A stretch of 64,000 bases of DNA, from the NCBI RefSeq assembly GCF_019393635.1, contig NC_057861.1, positions 77,135,327 to 77,199,326 on the forward strand. The letters are read 5' to 3'. This stretch comes from Dromiciops gliroides (Eukaryota > Chordata > Mammalia > Microbiotheria > Microbiotheriidae). The position numbers and the translations under genes were made by a program. Positions 11,323-23,049 of the stretch are shown piece after piece. Each line of letters begins with the position of its first letter. Position 1 is the stretch's first letter. The notes beneath the pieces are model-generated. The model searched no databases, was not told the DNA's origin, and saw only the letters and a program-made list of their open reading frames with translations.

Positions 11323-11328
11323 AGTAAA
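11323..11328 (+). terminator. SLC52A2: SLC52A2 poly(A) signal
   Basis: An AGTAAA hexamer lies about 70 bases after the stop codon, with G/T-rich sequence ('tttgctggagc') about 12 bases further on. This would give a very short 3' UTR. No AATAAA occurs nearer the stop. Confidence 0.55.
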
Positions 11329-11349
11329 GTACCTCCATCTTTGCTGGAG

Positions 11350-11791
11350 CAACCTGTGCCTTATTCCCTTCAGTGGGTGAGGTGTTGGCCCTCGCACAAT
11401 TTCCACCTCTCAGGGATAAGCCAGGAATTGGCTTAGGACACAGTGTCCCTACCCCACTGGAACCCTTGTCCCCAGCCAAAAAAAACCCCAAACCCACCAA
11501 AGCCAAACCTTAGGAATAGAGACTCGGGACCAAAGATAGGGCTTCTATTGTTTCCCCTCGTGGGAGGTTTCCCTGTTAACCCTCTTGGATCACTTATCCT
11601 CTGGGTCCCAGAACAGAACTAAGTTCCGCAAACATCACCAAAGACCAGCAGTGTACAAGGCCTTGGGCTGGGGGTTACAGAGAAGATGACAGCTTGGACA
11701 ATTCCTATGCTGGGCACATGGGAGCAGGTGACATGCTACACAGCATCCCTCCCTCACACTCAGACCCGAAGTCCAGTTACAACTGTAGTTT
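11350..11791. other. No recognised gene
   Basis: Apparently unique sequence just downstream of SLC52A2. No exon or repeat is recognised. Confidence 0.4.
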
Positions 11792-12596
11792 TGATGTAGG
11801 AGGCAAAAAAGGGGTTAACAGAAAAACCTAAGACCCAAGCTCTAATTTAGATCTGAGCTCTAAGAGAGATTCAGACCCCAGTTAATGGATAACTTAAGAC
11901 TTGGGAAACAAGCCAGGGCCTGGGTTCTTGCTACCCACAATAACAGAAACATAAAGAGGCAGGTCAGAGAGACTTTAACCATAACAATGATACACTGACA
12001 GGGGTATAGAAATTTTTTTTTTTAAGAGCAATAGGGGTTAAGTGACTTGCCCAGGGTCACACAGCTAGTAAGTATCAAGTGTCTAAGGCTGGATTTGAAC
12101 TCAGGTCCTTCTGAATCCAAGGCCAGTGCTTTATCCACTATGCCACCTAGCTGCCCCAAGGATATAGAAATTCTAATGATAAATGAAGATATTTTGAAAA
12201 CTGGACATGGGAATCAAAAAGTGATATGCACAGAAAAGGCCAAATTTGTCCCCAGATTCACCTTATGACATGTAAACCCCAAAAACACACCTCCATGGAA
12301 AAAGGTACCCACCTTGGGGGTTGGCTAAGGATCCCAGGAGCTCCAAATTAGGATAAGCCCTCCCCTGTACCTCCTTAAAATGGAGATTATTATAATGAGA
12401 CTGATAATCAATTTATTTGTACTATAAATATAACTTTCTATCTTTACTTATTTGAGAGATACCTTTCCACTTTTCTGGTTCTCTCCCTGTGGTCACTCAC
12501 AGTATTGCAATAAAACTGGGGAAACTGAGTCACTGAGTTTTGTAATTCTTTTGGGACGACTCACGATCAATTTGACCCTAATTCCATCCCACATCA
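11792..12596 (+). mobile_element. Solo LTR of an endogenous retrovirus-like element
   Basis: Ends are TGATGTAGG and CCCACATCA, an imperfect inverted pair. A poly(A) signal AATAAA sits at 12509, about 90 bases before the right end. No internal viral region adjoins it, so it is a solo LTR. A WSINE lies inside, so the LTR is older than that SINE. Its class is not determined. Confidence 0.65.
12013..12158 (-). repeat. WSINE1-type SINE, antisense, subfamily A
   Basis: Inserted in the solo LTR with target duplication gatatagaaatt (left copy ggtatagaaatt). Confidence 0.9.
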
Positions 12597-13599
12597 TTTT
12601 TAGAATAAAGATTCTATTTTTTATCTGAGTGGGACTCATCAGTGGGGGGTCAAATTCCTTTCCAGACCTTTCCTGAGCCCCCTCCCTCCCTTCACCCTCA
12701 GTGTCTTGCCCAAGGAGCCCTGAGAAGCAGCTGAGAGTACAGGCTTATCTCAGCCTGCTTGATAGCTGCCTCATGGTGGGGTCCTAGAGGAGGGGACTAT
12801 GTCAGGCAATGCCTCATGGGCTAAGGTCACTACCAGTCTAAAGCTTTCTTCTTAAGCTTTCTACCCAGGTCCAGAGAAATTAGAAGGACAAAAGGGGTAA
12901 CCCCCAGGGCAGGGCATGTCCTCTCACTGAGGAGGATGTGGCTAGTCACAAGACCACCATCCTGGTGCCCTGTGTAGCCTCCCTGGTCTGAGCCCCCCTC
13001 CTTTCTGTGTCCCCAAACTAAGCAGGAAGGAAAAGGTTAAATATACTGTGCTTGGCCTGGCTGTGGGGGGTCCAGCTTCTACTCATTGTTCTCTTCGGAA
13101 ACTTCCCAAGGTTCCCTGTCCCTGACCTTGCAGTCCCTATCTACACAGCCTTTGATTTGGCCCTGGGCCCTGCCCATCTGTGCCTTCCAGAGTCCACCAC
13201 CACAACCGCTGCCTCCTATTAGTTTATGGCGCCAACAGTTTGACCTTCTTCCAAGGCTGTTCCCTAAAAGCCTCACCTCTTCCTACATCAGCTCCCCCAC
13301 CACACACATACCCTATAATCCCCAGCAGGAGGCCCTAGTCTGGCTCCCTCATTACAAAAGGGGAGAGGGGAAAGGTCTCACAGGCAGTGGTAGAGCTGGG
13401 CTCTCCCACCCAGGTCTTCTGACTCCAGATGCAGTGCTTGGAGAAAGGGCCACTATTGTTTGTTTTCCTTCACAAGTCACCGCAGAAGTATGCTTGGTCC
13501 CAGATTGTAGAGCAGAGTGACAGACTATGGGCCTAGGGACCCTTGCCCTGTGCAGTCTTCTCTATTTTGTCTTTGACACCACACCACTGCCAGGCTCAT
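12597..13599. other. Unassigned, moderately GC-rich sequence
   Basis: No SINE or LINE is seen here. A 144-codon open frame at 13086-13520 and a shorter one on the other strand have no recognisable domain. Conserved regulatory sequence or a non-coding exon cannot be excluded. Confidence 0.4.
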
Positions 13600-14085
13600 C
13601 TTGCTCAAAGAGAAATCTTGTTTTTTAAGTCACAACTCTGCTTTAAATATATATTTAAATTAGATTTTTAATGGCTGCCTATTTCCTCCCAAATAAAATT
13701 AAATCAAGTCGTTTTGCCTGGGGTTCAAAGCTCTCCACTGTCTGGCACCACCCTACCTTTCCAGCCTTCTTTCCTGCTATGGGATGCTGTGCTCTAGCCA
13801 AAGTGGATGTCTGCCCTTAGGCTCTCCCACCTCCAGACTTTGGCTCTTGCTTAAGATGTCCCGTTTCCTCCTTTTGTCTTGGTGAATTTTTACTCACCCT
13901 TTAAGGCCCTGGTCAAATACCCGATTCCCCTGAAAGCCTTTACTGATCTCCAAGGCAGTTATAACCTTCCCTTTAGACCTCTCATAGCATCTTGTACCTC
14001 CCTATATGAACCTGGAACATCCCTGTGTATTGTATTTGCCTTATATCCTTTTATTAGACCATGACTTTCCACAATGAGAGGACCA
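13600..14085 (+). repeat. L2 LINE 3' region
   Basis: L2-like pyrimidine-rich text ('ctgtctggcaccaccctacc', then 'ccctttaaggccctggtc'), diverged. Confidence 0.55.
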
Positions 14086-14099
14086 AGAGTAATAAATAG

Positions 14100-14232
14100 C
14101 TCTCATTTGTATTTTAAATATTTGAATTATAATTACTTAAATGTTTAAATAAAAAATTTTAAATTACAATTATTTAAAATTTAAATATATTTGTATTTTT
14201 AAATTTACAACTCGTTTTCCTTTCCTTTTTTT
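14100..14232. repeat. AT-rich low-complexity tract
   Basis: Runs of 'atttaaat' and 'aaatttt' form several short palindromes and end in a T run. It is probably simple-sequence drift and carries no recognisable element. Confidence 0.6.
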
Positions 14233-14374
14233 TTACCTATAAGGCAAACAGTGCAAATACTGTTTTACAAATGAGGAAACAGAGGTTAAATGAGGTCCAT
14301 TATGTACAAAGTTCCTTTGGAAGGTTTGGGGGGAATTCACAATATATTCTATTGAGGGGGGGGATAACTTACAT

Positions 14375-14803
14375 GGCAGAAAGTAATCACTAAAAAGAGA
14401 GGGTGGGAGGGACATCAAAAAAGTTTCCTGTAGGAAGGGGTACTTGAAACGAGGCTTAGAGGAACTCTGGCATTTTAAGAGGCAGATCAGAAGTAAGAGT
14501 GCATTCCAGGCCTGGGGGATAGTCAGTGTAAAAGATCAGAAGTGGAACGTCAAGTTCAAGGAACAGCAAATAGATGGGCCATTTGGCTGGAATGTACAGT
14601 ACATGGAGGAGAGATGTAAAAAGGGTCTGGAAAAGTGGGCAGCAAGCCAGTTTGTGGAGCAAAGACTTCGAATGCCAGGCTGAATATTGTCCTAGGGGCA
14701 ATAGGGAGCTACTGAAGATTTTTCAGCAGGTAAGTGACAGACTCATGTTTTAGTGCTATTAATTTGGCTACTGTATAGAGGATAGACTAGAAAGGGGAAA
14801 GGT
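14375..14803 (-). repeat. L2 LINE fragment, antisense
   Basis: Complement of L2 coding sequence: 'gtgcattccaggcctggggg' near 14499, then 'ggcaatagggagctactgaa'. It matches the antisense L2 at 38.4-38.7 kb. The 79-81 codon open frames here are by-products. Confidence 0.6.
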
Positions 14804-14958
14804 GGGCAGCTAGGTGTCACAGTGGACAAAGCACTGGCTCTGGATTCAGGAGGACCTGAGTTCAAATCAGACCTCAAACACTTGTCACTTAGTAGTATGT
14901 GACCCTGGGCAAGTCACTTAACCCTCATTGCCCTGCCCAAAAAAAAGAAAAGAAAAAG
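14804..14958 (+). repeat. WSINE1-type SINE, subfamily A
   Basis: Target duplication aaaggggaaagg at about 14791 and 14959. It sits within antisense L2 sequence. Confidence 0.88.
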
Positions 14959-15139
14959 AAAGGGGAAAGGCTAGACAAAGAGAAAAGAGGCTATTGCACT
15001 AAACCAGGCCAGACAATATGATTGACTATGTTACAAAGTTTTTGGTTTTGAGATGGGAGTAAATGGGAGGGAGAATAAATGCTTAATAATTTTTTAAAAA
15101 ACAAATAACAATTACAAGTAAAAATTTAAAACAAACTCT

Positions 15140-15330
15140 AGGCCAGATTGAGGCAAGGAAGACTTGGATTCTAGCCTAGCTTGTCCTATGTCCTGGCTAT
15201 GTAACCCCAGGCTAGTCAGAGCCTCATATCTCCCACCACTCCCCAGGACTATAACATTACAGAGAAGGTGCCAGTCTGTGCTAGTGAAGGAAGTTTGTCT
15301 CTGTACAGATGACATCTAAGCCTGAATTCC
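15140..15330 (+). repeat. CORE-SINE, THER/MON-like
   Basis: Has the tRNA-like head remnant ('atgtcctggctatgtaaccc') and the tail 'acagagaaggtgccagtct', also found near 54.75 kb. Old. Confidence 0.45.
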
Positions 15331-16140
15331 AAGTTAGAGTATCTGGCTGCATTCAGGGAAGAGGAAGGTAGAAATGGCAAGTCTTGCCGACCAGTTGTCT
15401 GGAGGGAGTCACAGTGACTTCTTTCTCACACTCCGTTAGGAAAGCGCTGTTAACACAGTAGATCCACATTAAGTATGTGCTGTTGAATTGAATAGAATTC
15501 CCCAGGACGCAGAAACTACAACAGGCCTGAATTTTCATTTGCTCCCTTGTGGCCTTGGCCCTGGCGAAGCTATCTCTCCCAGGGAGTGTGAGACAGAAAG
15601 ATGGAAAGAGCTGCATCTTTAGGCAAAGCCTGGACTGAGGACTCCCAAGGCAAGGCACTGTCTCTGAGCCTGTGCCAGCTGGCTGAGGTGGAGGACTGGG
15701 ACAGGGAGGGGGAGTCTCTCACAGTTCTGAGAAGTGCTAAAATATGCTCAAGTACAGCAGACCAGCCTGCCGGGGCTCCTGCCCTCTGGACAACCCATCT
15801 CCACCCTTCATCTGGGTCAAAGGCCTTGAACGGGCCCTGGAAGACTCTGATGCTTGTTAGCTGTGTGCTCTCATTAGTGCTGGTTTCATCAGTTCTCTGT
15901 AGATAATTTACCCAAAGTGCTGGTGGATGGGATGGGGGAGGGGGGTGTTCTAATTGTATTAATAATTTTTGGATATCAGTGCTGCTCTTGGGCTAACTAT
16001 CCATTATTTCTCCCAGACTCACCTCCATGATTAGACTTTCAGACCCCTACTAGAGCAATGGGCATCAACAACATGCTGGAGCTTACTCATATCTATCACA
16101 CAATGTCTCATGGCATTTTGGGTCACCTCCAGTTACAAAT
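15331..16140. other. No recognised gene
   Basis: Mostly unique sequence. Open frames of 101 codons on both strands overlap at 15601-15658 and show no domain or splice context. Confidence 0.4.
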
Positions 16141-16280
16141 TTTTTTTTGGCAGGGCAATGAGGGTTAAGTGACTTGCCCAGGGTCACACAGCTAGTGTCA
16201 TGTGTCTGAGGCTGGATTTGAACTCAAGTCCTCCTGAATCCAGGGCTGGGGCTTTATCCACTGTGCCACCTAGCTGCCCC
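16141..16280 (-). repeat. WSINE1-type SINE, antisense, subfamily A
   Basis: Body and head are both present, with a short T tract on the left. No clear target duplication was found. Confidence 0.88.
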
Positions 16281-16430
16281 TTGCATATACTTGTATAGAT
16301 ATTGTCTCCACTAACTGTCTTTCTGAGGGCAGGTTCTGTTTTTATTTTTGTTATCATATTGCCATTACCTAGCGCAATACCCAGAACACAGTAGATGTCT
16401 GATAAATGCTTGTCAAAGGATTAGTTGATT
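16281..16430 (+). repeat. L2 LINE 3' tail
   Basis: Ends with the L2 pattern 'tacctagcgcaatacccaga', then 'gataaatgcttgtcaaagg'. Confidence 0.55.
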
Positions 16431-16434
16431 GATA

Positions 16435-16625
16435 AATATCATAAAATAATACCACATCATAGAAAGTGACAAATATGGAGCATTCAAAGAAGCATGGGAA
16501 CACTTACATGATCTAATTCAGAGTAAAGAAGAATCAGAATCAAGAGAACAATATACACCATGACTATAGCAATGTAAATGGAAAAAAAAACAAATCTAAA
16601 ACCATGTTCATTATAAAGTCCAAGC
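16435..16625 (+). repeat. L1 LINE 3' end fragment
   Basis: 'gcatgggaacacttacatga', then 'agaatcaagagaacaatata', matches the marsupial L1 3' region. Confidence 0.5.
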
Positions 16626-17009
16626 CTAGTCCCTAAGGGAAAGGAAAGAAAGGGAACAAACACGAATTAAGTACCTAATATGTGCCAGGCACTGTGTCAA
16701 GTAATTTACAAATTTTATCTAGAAAATGTACTTCCCTTTTTTCTTTGTAGAAGTGGAGTACTGTGTATATAGGAACTGCATATGTCATCAGGCACAATCT
16801 AACCTGGAGTGGTCACTATTGTGCTGATGAGGAAAGCGCTACTTACACTCTCTTTCTGGCCCCCACTTCCAAGAGGGCTTCACTACTCTTTCCCAGTTCC
16901 ATCCCTTGAGCATAACTTGCTATTCACTACTCTATAATTCCTGGAAGGCTATCTCAAACAAGCAACTCTGGTGTGTTCCAGGCCTACCAAGCTGCTAATT
17001 TTGTTTGCT

Positions 17010-17430
17010 AAGGTTAGGTGGCACAGTGAATAGAACACCTGGTCTGGAGTCAGGAAGACCTGAATTCAAATTTGACCTCAGATAGTTCCTAGCTGTGTAA
17101 CCCTAGGCAATTCACTTAACCCTGTTTGCCTCAGTTTCCTCATCTGTAAAATGAGCTGGAGAAGGAAATGGCAAACCACTCCATTTTATTTGCCAAGAAA
17201 ACCCCCAAATGAGGGGCAGCTAGGTGGCGCAGTGGATAGAGCACCTGCCCTGGATTCAGGAGGACCTGAGTTCAAATCCAGCCTCAGACACTTGACACAC
17301 TTACAAGCTGTGTGACCCTAGGCAAGTCACTTAACCCCAATTTGCCCTGCAAAAAAAGAAAAAAAATAGTTGAGAAAACCCCCAAATGGGGTCACAAAGA
17401 GTTGGACATGACTGAAATAACTGAACAACA
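17010..17430 (+). repeat. MAR1-type CORE-SINE, split by a WSINE
   Basis: tRNA-like head, then 'cagtttcctcatctgtaaaa', 'ggcaaaccactcc' and the end 'ggacatgactgaaataactg'. This is the MAR1/MON1 structure. The insertion at 17213 divides it. Confidence 0.8.
17213..17370 (+). repeat. WSINE1-type SINE, mixed A/B
   Basis: Inserted in the MAR1 element with a 15-bp target duplication, gaaaacccccaaatg. This shows that WSINE was active after MAR1. Confidence 0.92.
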
Positions 17431-17544
17431 TTTCAGAACTACATATTTTTGACTGCTCTGAGAAGTTATAGAAATAGGAATCAATAATTCTCCTTTCTTC
17501 AACTCTTAAGTCCCCATGCTAAGATAGGTTCTATTAGTTAGACC

Positions 17545-17722
17545 AGGGTTTTTCTTAAACTTTTTCCACATGTGACCCTTTTTTGCCAGAGAAAATTTTA
17601 CTTGATCCCAGGTATATAGGTATATAAAATTGGTATACAAATCAAACATTTACTGCCAAATTTTTCACGACCCCCACATTCAGCTATGTGATCCCATATG
17701 GGGTCAGGGCCCACAGTTTTAG
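17545..17722. mobile_element. Short hAT-like DNA transposon
   Basis: About 180 bp with partly complementary ends (cagggtttttcttaaac and gttttagaagctttg) and the internal text 'atttttcacgacccccacat' known from small hAT elements. Old and diverged. Confidence 0.55.
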
Positions 17723-17736
17723 AAGCTTTGAGTTAG

Positions 17737-17745
17737 ATCTCTCTT

Positions 17746-17783
<38 letters not shown>

Positions 17784-17818
17784 ACTTTCTCTTTTCTCTC
17801 TCTTTCTCTCTTCTTTCT
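17737..17818. repeat. (CT)n microsatellite
   Basis: Interrupted CT repeat directly after the hAT-like element. Confidence 0.95.
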
Positions 17819-17824
17819 TATGTA

Positions 17825-18040
17825 TAAGGTATTTTATTTTTTCCGTTACATGTAAAGATAGTTCTCAACTTTTGTTTATACATGCTTTACAATTTCAGAT
17901 TTTTCTCCCTCCCTCCCCTCCCTCCCCCCTCCCCTAAACAGCAGGTAATCTGATATAGGTTATATCTATATATCTCTATACATATACATATATATATATA
18001 TACACACACATATATATATACACATAGTAACATTAATCCT
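17825..18040 (-). repeat. L1 LINE 3' end, antisense, with TA/CA repeat
   Basis: Begins 'attttattttttccgttaca', then 'tttctccctccctcccctcc' and 'aatctgatataggttatat', the complement of the marsupial L1 3' UTR. An AT/CA microsatellite at 17961-18027 has expanded within it. Confidence 0.6.
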
Positions 18041-19180
18041 ATTTCTGCATTAATCCTGTTACAAGAGAAAAAATGAGAGCAGTGATGTTCTCTCTTCTTT
18101 CTAACACTCTGTCCCTCTTACCACTCAGTACTTCACTCCTCATTGCCTTTCTCAGCTGCATTTGAGTAAAGAAATAGAGATCAGTAATGCAATGGTTAAC
18201 TACTTTATCTAAGAGAAACCAGATTTTAAAACAATAGAGAACTGGAAAGCAAAACAAACTCTTTAAGAAACAGAGATTAGGAAAAGAAGTTCATCTCCTG
18301 AGAGGGCAAGAATAGGAGAGCAAAGTAAAGAGAAAGATCATTATTTTTGGTCTTGGCAACATAAACAATTATTCAACAGCTCTGTTTATTCTGTTTAGCT
18401 TCCATATTGCCTGGTTACAGTCCTTCTAATGGTGTCTCAACTTCTGCTCACCTTCTGTGTCACTTGTAGTTATGGGAGCCAAGGCAACAAAACCACTCCA
18501 GCTTCCCCTGGCCCTCTCTCCCAACCCCCACCCCTACCCTCCAGTTTGCACCTTGTCTATCTCATGGGCTCACCACTTGCAACATACATACCCTCTTCTC
18601 ACAGGGCTACTATTCTCTCTCCCTCTCATTGAGAAATGGGAGGGACTAGATTATGAGCCTCAGGGCTCCAATAGCCCCTGGGGGGTTCAAGTAGAAGAAC
18701 AATGGGTAAATTCCTCCCTATCTGTGGGCACTGGTCTTCAACATCCCCTTACAACAGTTGATGTGGTGATTAGTTTTGCTGAACTAATTTTCCCTCTTTC
18801 TTTCTTTTCAGATCTTTATTATAAAAGGTGGCTCTCTGGGTGAGGGAAGAATATGCACAAAAATGGATGTGATGTAAAAACAGAAAGCATCCATAAACAT
18901 GTCAATTAAATTAAAATAAAGCAGAACATACAGAAAGGAAATAATACGGTAAGAGAAGCAACAATCAAATATTTTCTTCATAAAATAGGAGCACATTCCC
19001 CCACGTGTAACCTCTGATACAGGTCCTCTCCCCCTCCCCCTCTCCCACCAACCAGGCCAAACTTCAGATCACACAGAATCACACAGATTGGGGTAGGGCC
19101 AATCCTAGAAGTTTCCCCAAAGAATCAGTTTCTCTCTTTGGCTTTTTATAATAGATTATTTGTTATGCCAAGATAATAAT
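18041..19180. other. No recognised gene
   Basis: Unassigned sequence. A 128-codon open frame at 18457-18843 has no recognisable domain. Confidence 0.4.
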
Positions 19181-19250
19181 TGTAAAGCATTTAGCACAGT
19201 GCCTGGCACATAGTAAGTGCAATCTAAATGTTAGCTATTATTATTATTAT

Positions 19251-19398
19251 TTTTTTTTTTTTGGTGAGGCAATTGGGGTTAAGTGACTTGCCCAGGGTCA
19301 TACAGCTAGTAACTGTCAAGTATCTGAGGTCAAATTTGAACTCAGGTCTTCCTGAATCCAGGATTGGTGTTTTATCCACTACACCACCTAGCTGCCCC
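19251..19398 (-). repeat. WSINE1-type SINE, antisense, subfamily B
   Basis: Flanked by short TTATTATTAT repeats that serve as the target duplication. It lies in an L2-tail-like 'cagtgcctggcacatagtaa' context. Confidence 0.88.
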
Positions 19399-19419
19399 TG
19401 TTATTTATTATTATGATGC

Positions 19420-20370
19420 TCCCACCTGGTGTTTTTTCTGAGAAGATTCCAAGTAAAGCCTATGTCTAGGTTTCTCCAAATGTGGATAGCAGGGTCCCCA
19501 GCTCTATATATGAGGTAACAAAGGAATATGGGTAAATTACAGTCTTTATTTCAAATGCAGATAAAAAGGGATCTCCCAGAAGCCTCTATGAGGGTACAGA
19601 AAACATACATTCCACTCAAAAGACACACAGAATTTCACAGTCCAAGGGGGGGTGGGGTGGGGTGGAGATTACTTGTAGTAGTTTCCCTAAGAAGGAAATT
19701 AATTTCGGAATTCAGTGTGGCAAGTTGTTAATGATAACCACAATTTAATGAGAACTGACTGATCCTCACCTAGTCTCCATTCCCAGGTCAATGAATTACC
19801 TGGGGCTGACCAATCTTTGTCAATTCCAGACTCTTGATTTGTTTTTATGGATCTCCCAAACAAACTATTCCTCCCAAAGATTCCCAGGTTTACTTCTTGG
19901 ACTTTAGGTTGTCATGTAAAAAGGTTTATTTACATTAAGTAGTTTCTATCTGTGAGAAACTTACTTTTTCCATAGGGCAGTCTCATAGCTCCCTTTGTTT
20001 TGTTATCCTATATAGACTCTGTCCTCAGTTCCCATCTTTGGGTATTCCTAGCAATCTGCTTTGCAATACTCTGAGTTATAGCTCCTCTGCCCCAATTAAA
20101 GACGTTATTTCTCTTATATTGATTGGTTCATTAATTTTCAGGTTGACATTAACATTCTGGTGGATCCCCTACTAGGGCCTACCCAATCTTTCCTAAATTT
20201 GTAGCATCCCTTATAGTTTAAATTCCCCCTAGAAAGCAAATGGATTTGCTCACTGGGTAGCCAGGCACTTTCCCATCAGACCTGCAACCGTCCAAATTCT
20301 TTCAACAGAAAAGGAATAGCAAAGTCCCGGATCTTTTCCCACCATGTCGTGACTTTAGTCCTTCAACTTC
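19420..20370 (-). mobile_element. Possible antisense LTR fossil
   Basis: On the minus strand an AATAAA (complement at about 19546) precedes a U5-like stretch of about 120 bases. The segment resembles no SINE or LINE. Terminal repeats and target duplication are not clear, so this call is tentative. Confidence 0.3.
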
Positions 20371-20676
20371 AGGGATCACATGAGTGATCCTCTTCTTTCC
20401 CCAAGAGGCACACCTTCCAGTTCACACAGCTTCTCTTTCTAGAAGGTCCAACCATCCCCAAACTGTTTTTCTTGAGAAAACTACTAAGACTGCCGCTGCC
20501 TGCAAAATCTCAAATCATCCTTCTGCTAAAAGGCTGGATACCAGGATTTGGTGTTGTTCACAAAGCTATTCCAAAGGCTGGTTTCCCCCACCCAAAAAAA
20601 CCCCACAAAAAAACCCAACCAAACACCTCCCACACCTCCTTTCTTTGATTAAAAAGCTAGATTTTAAGATCATACT

Positions 20677-20820
20677 GGGTGGCGCAGTGGATAGAGCATC
20701 GACCCGGGAGTCAGGAGGACCTGAGTTCAAATCTGGCCTCAGACGCTTGACACTTACTAGCTGTGTGACCCTGGGCAAGTCACTTAACCCCAATTGCCTT
20801 ATCCAAAAAAACAAAAAAAA
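20677..20820 (+). repeat. WSINE1-type SINE, 5'-truncated, subfamily B
   Basis: Lacks about the first 10 bases of the head. Target duplication is (t)aagatcatact at about 20665 and 20826. Confidence 0.88.
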
Positions 20821-21124
20821 TCATAAAGATCATACTGGCTAGGTGCAAGGCCATGCAGGAATGGCCACCCCAGGAGGGGATAGATGATACGGGAAATAGC
20901 ATGGGGGATCATCACCATCCTCCTGTCCTCCCTCCCTTCACTATCCCCAGGTCCAGTGGCAGGCTAGTGTTTCAGATGGACCATGAGCTGAACACTCTGA
21001 TCCCAGTCCCAAGTTACTCAGGGCTAAAATGTATATGGAATTTTAGACAAATAGCTGACATGGTACTAATATAAAATATTGTTACTGGTATTAATAATAA
21101 TATTATTAATTAATATTATTACAG

Positions 21125-21345
21125 GATGAATGGGAAATAATTAACAAAGGGAAGGCACTGGAATTATGAGGGGTTGGGGAAGGCTTCCTAGAGAAGATGG
21201 GATTTTGGTTGAGATTTACTGAAAGGAAGCCAGAGAGGTCAGTAGTCAAAGTGCAGGAAAGAAATCTTTCTAGGCATGGGTGAAAATGCCCAGAGCCAAG
21301 AGAGAGTGTCTTGTTCATGGGGCAGCCAGTCACTGGTTCAAAGAG
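21125..21345 (-). repeat. L2 LINE fragment, antisense
   Basis: 'aggcttcctagagaagatgg', then 'gaaaggaagccagagagg', complements L2 coding text. Confidence 0.55.
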
Positions 21346-22390
21346 TTTGTGGAGGAATAAGTAAGGAATAGTAAGAGACAGCCCCTTCTTTGTGGTGGAA
21401 GGCAGTGTGATGGTCTGGACTTCTGAAATCAGGGTATTTCCTTAATTGCCTAATAAGAAATGAGGAACAGAGACCCTGGAAACAACTCTAGTTGTGCCAC
21501 AGCAAGTAAATGGGTAGGGAAGAGGCAATACCCAGTCCCTGGGTCAGTTATACCTGTAACATACATGTACCCTGGGTGCTGGTACTGTACCAGTCAAATC
21601 AGTTTCACTGATTCTCATTAGGAAATCAAAATTCTACTCCTCTCCATGGGAGGTTGGGGTTCAGGAATAATGACCATGAACTACCCTCTCAGGCCACATG
21701 TCTGTTTCTGCCATGTGATTCTTCTCCGGAAAGTGTATCATTGCCCCAGTTACCACCATCTCTTGGGCAATAAAAATCTACTTTCAGGAACTCTAGTCTC
21801 TGGTCTATTCTCAGATAGTTGTATGACTACCACGTAGTTTTGTTCCAAGGCCACCATTACCAATTTCTGGGCAGGGGAGACTACATATGAATAGGTTTTT
21901 GCTACCTGGAACATAGGTCTGCTTTGTATGCTCTGACTTATCTTCTGAATAGGAAAAAGAGGAAAAAGCATTATCAAGCAGTAGGCCTCAGAGATGTCCC
22001 TTGTATAGAGTAGGGAACCCTCTATTAGTAAGGTGTTAGAGCTGTTGCTGCAGATAATTCAGGAAATTTTCCTAAATATAGAAGTGCCTTCCCCCTGCTT
22101 TGGCTTAGAATCCTCCTGGGTCTAAAATCTAAAATAATTTATGTGCAATATGTCATAAATTTATCTCAAATTGGTTCATTATGCCCCCACCCTGAACTCT
22201 AGGAAAATCTCTAAATATAGCACCTGTCTTATTTACTGTTAAGAATCTTATCTTTATCCCAGCCATGCATGACCCAAAAGGAAAATACATTCATATTATG
22301 GTTTAGAATATGTTTACATCATGAAACAGAAAGATAATAAAATACAATACTGAAACACTCAAGTGGTTGACCTGCTGCCACATCTAAGGA
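21346..22390. other. No recognised gene
   Basis: Unassigned AT-rich sequence. Short open frames show no domains. It may include further old LTR or viral remnants, which I could not identify. Confidence 0.35.
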
Positions 22391-22398
22391 GGTGAACT

Positions 22399-22406
22399 CT
22401 GTGTGT

Positions 22407-22443
<37 letters not shown>

Positions 22444-22481
22444 AATATATATATATACACACACACATACATACATACATA
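22399..22481. repeat. (TG)n / (TA)n / (CATA)n compound microsatellite
   Basis: A TG tract of about 42 bases is followed by TA and CATA units. The LTR to the right begins within its last unit. Confidence 0.95.
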
Positions 22482-23049
22482 TGTTATGGGCCCAGAGTAC
22501 CCCAGAAGTTCTCTGGGGCACATCAAAGAACTTTCTCCTTGAGAAACTAATCCAAAGGTCAGACACACCTAAAGAGATAAGTGGAACCAGATCAGACTGA
22601 GCTAGCCTAGCTCCGGGACCCCCACCTTTCATTCCAGTCTCCCTCACCCCTGGAGAGATAAGTTTGGGTGTGGCTGCTGCCTTTGTGTAGGGATGGCTTG
22701 AGAGATCCACAGCCACCCCTCACCCAAATCCTCCAGCCATCAGCAGGGGGGATGGTCCTCCCTCACTAAGGGAACTTTCCACAGTCAGATGATCACCACC
22801 ATCCGACCTCCATAAAAGTACCTGCCTGTCTTTTGCTGGAGGAGATTGGTATCTCAGAGCCATGCTCTGTGCCATGCCTTTCTCCCCATGAGAAGGCAGC
22901 CAATAATTTCTCTCTTGGTTTCCCTTCCCTTCCTCTGCCCCTAAATAAACTACTATATTATTCTAATTGCTTTTGTGTGCAAGAGGGTGTAATTCTTTAA
23001 AAAGGAATTCCTAAGGACCCCAAGCCCCTACCCCATTTTCCCCATATCA
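22482..23049 (+). mobile_element. Solo LTR, probably class I (gamma-like) endogenous retrovirus
   Basis: The 568-bp element has ends TGTTATGGG and CCCCATATCA, near-perfect inverted pairs, and a 4-bp CATA duplication (22478-22481 and 23050-23053). It has a TATA-like ATAAAAG at 22812 and a poly(A) signal AATAAA at 22944. A 4-bp duplication suits class I. No internal region remains, so it is a solo LTR. The clear ends suggest it is younger than the LTR at 11.8 kb. Confidence 0.8.

Noticed and set aside
13086-13520. 144-codon plus-strand frame as a gene
   Set aside because: No recognisable domain, poor start context, no splice partners. The opposite strand is also open over part of it.
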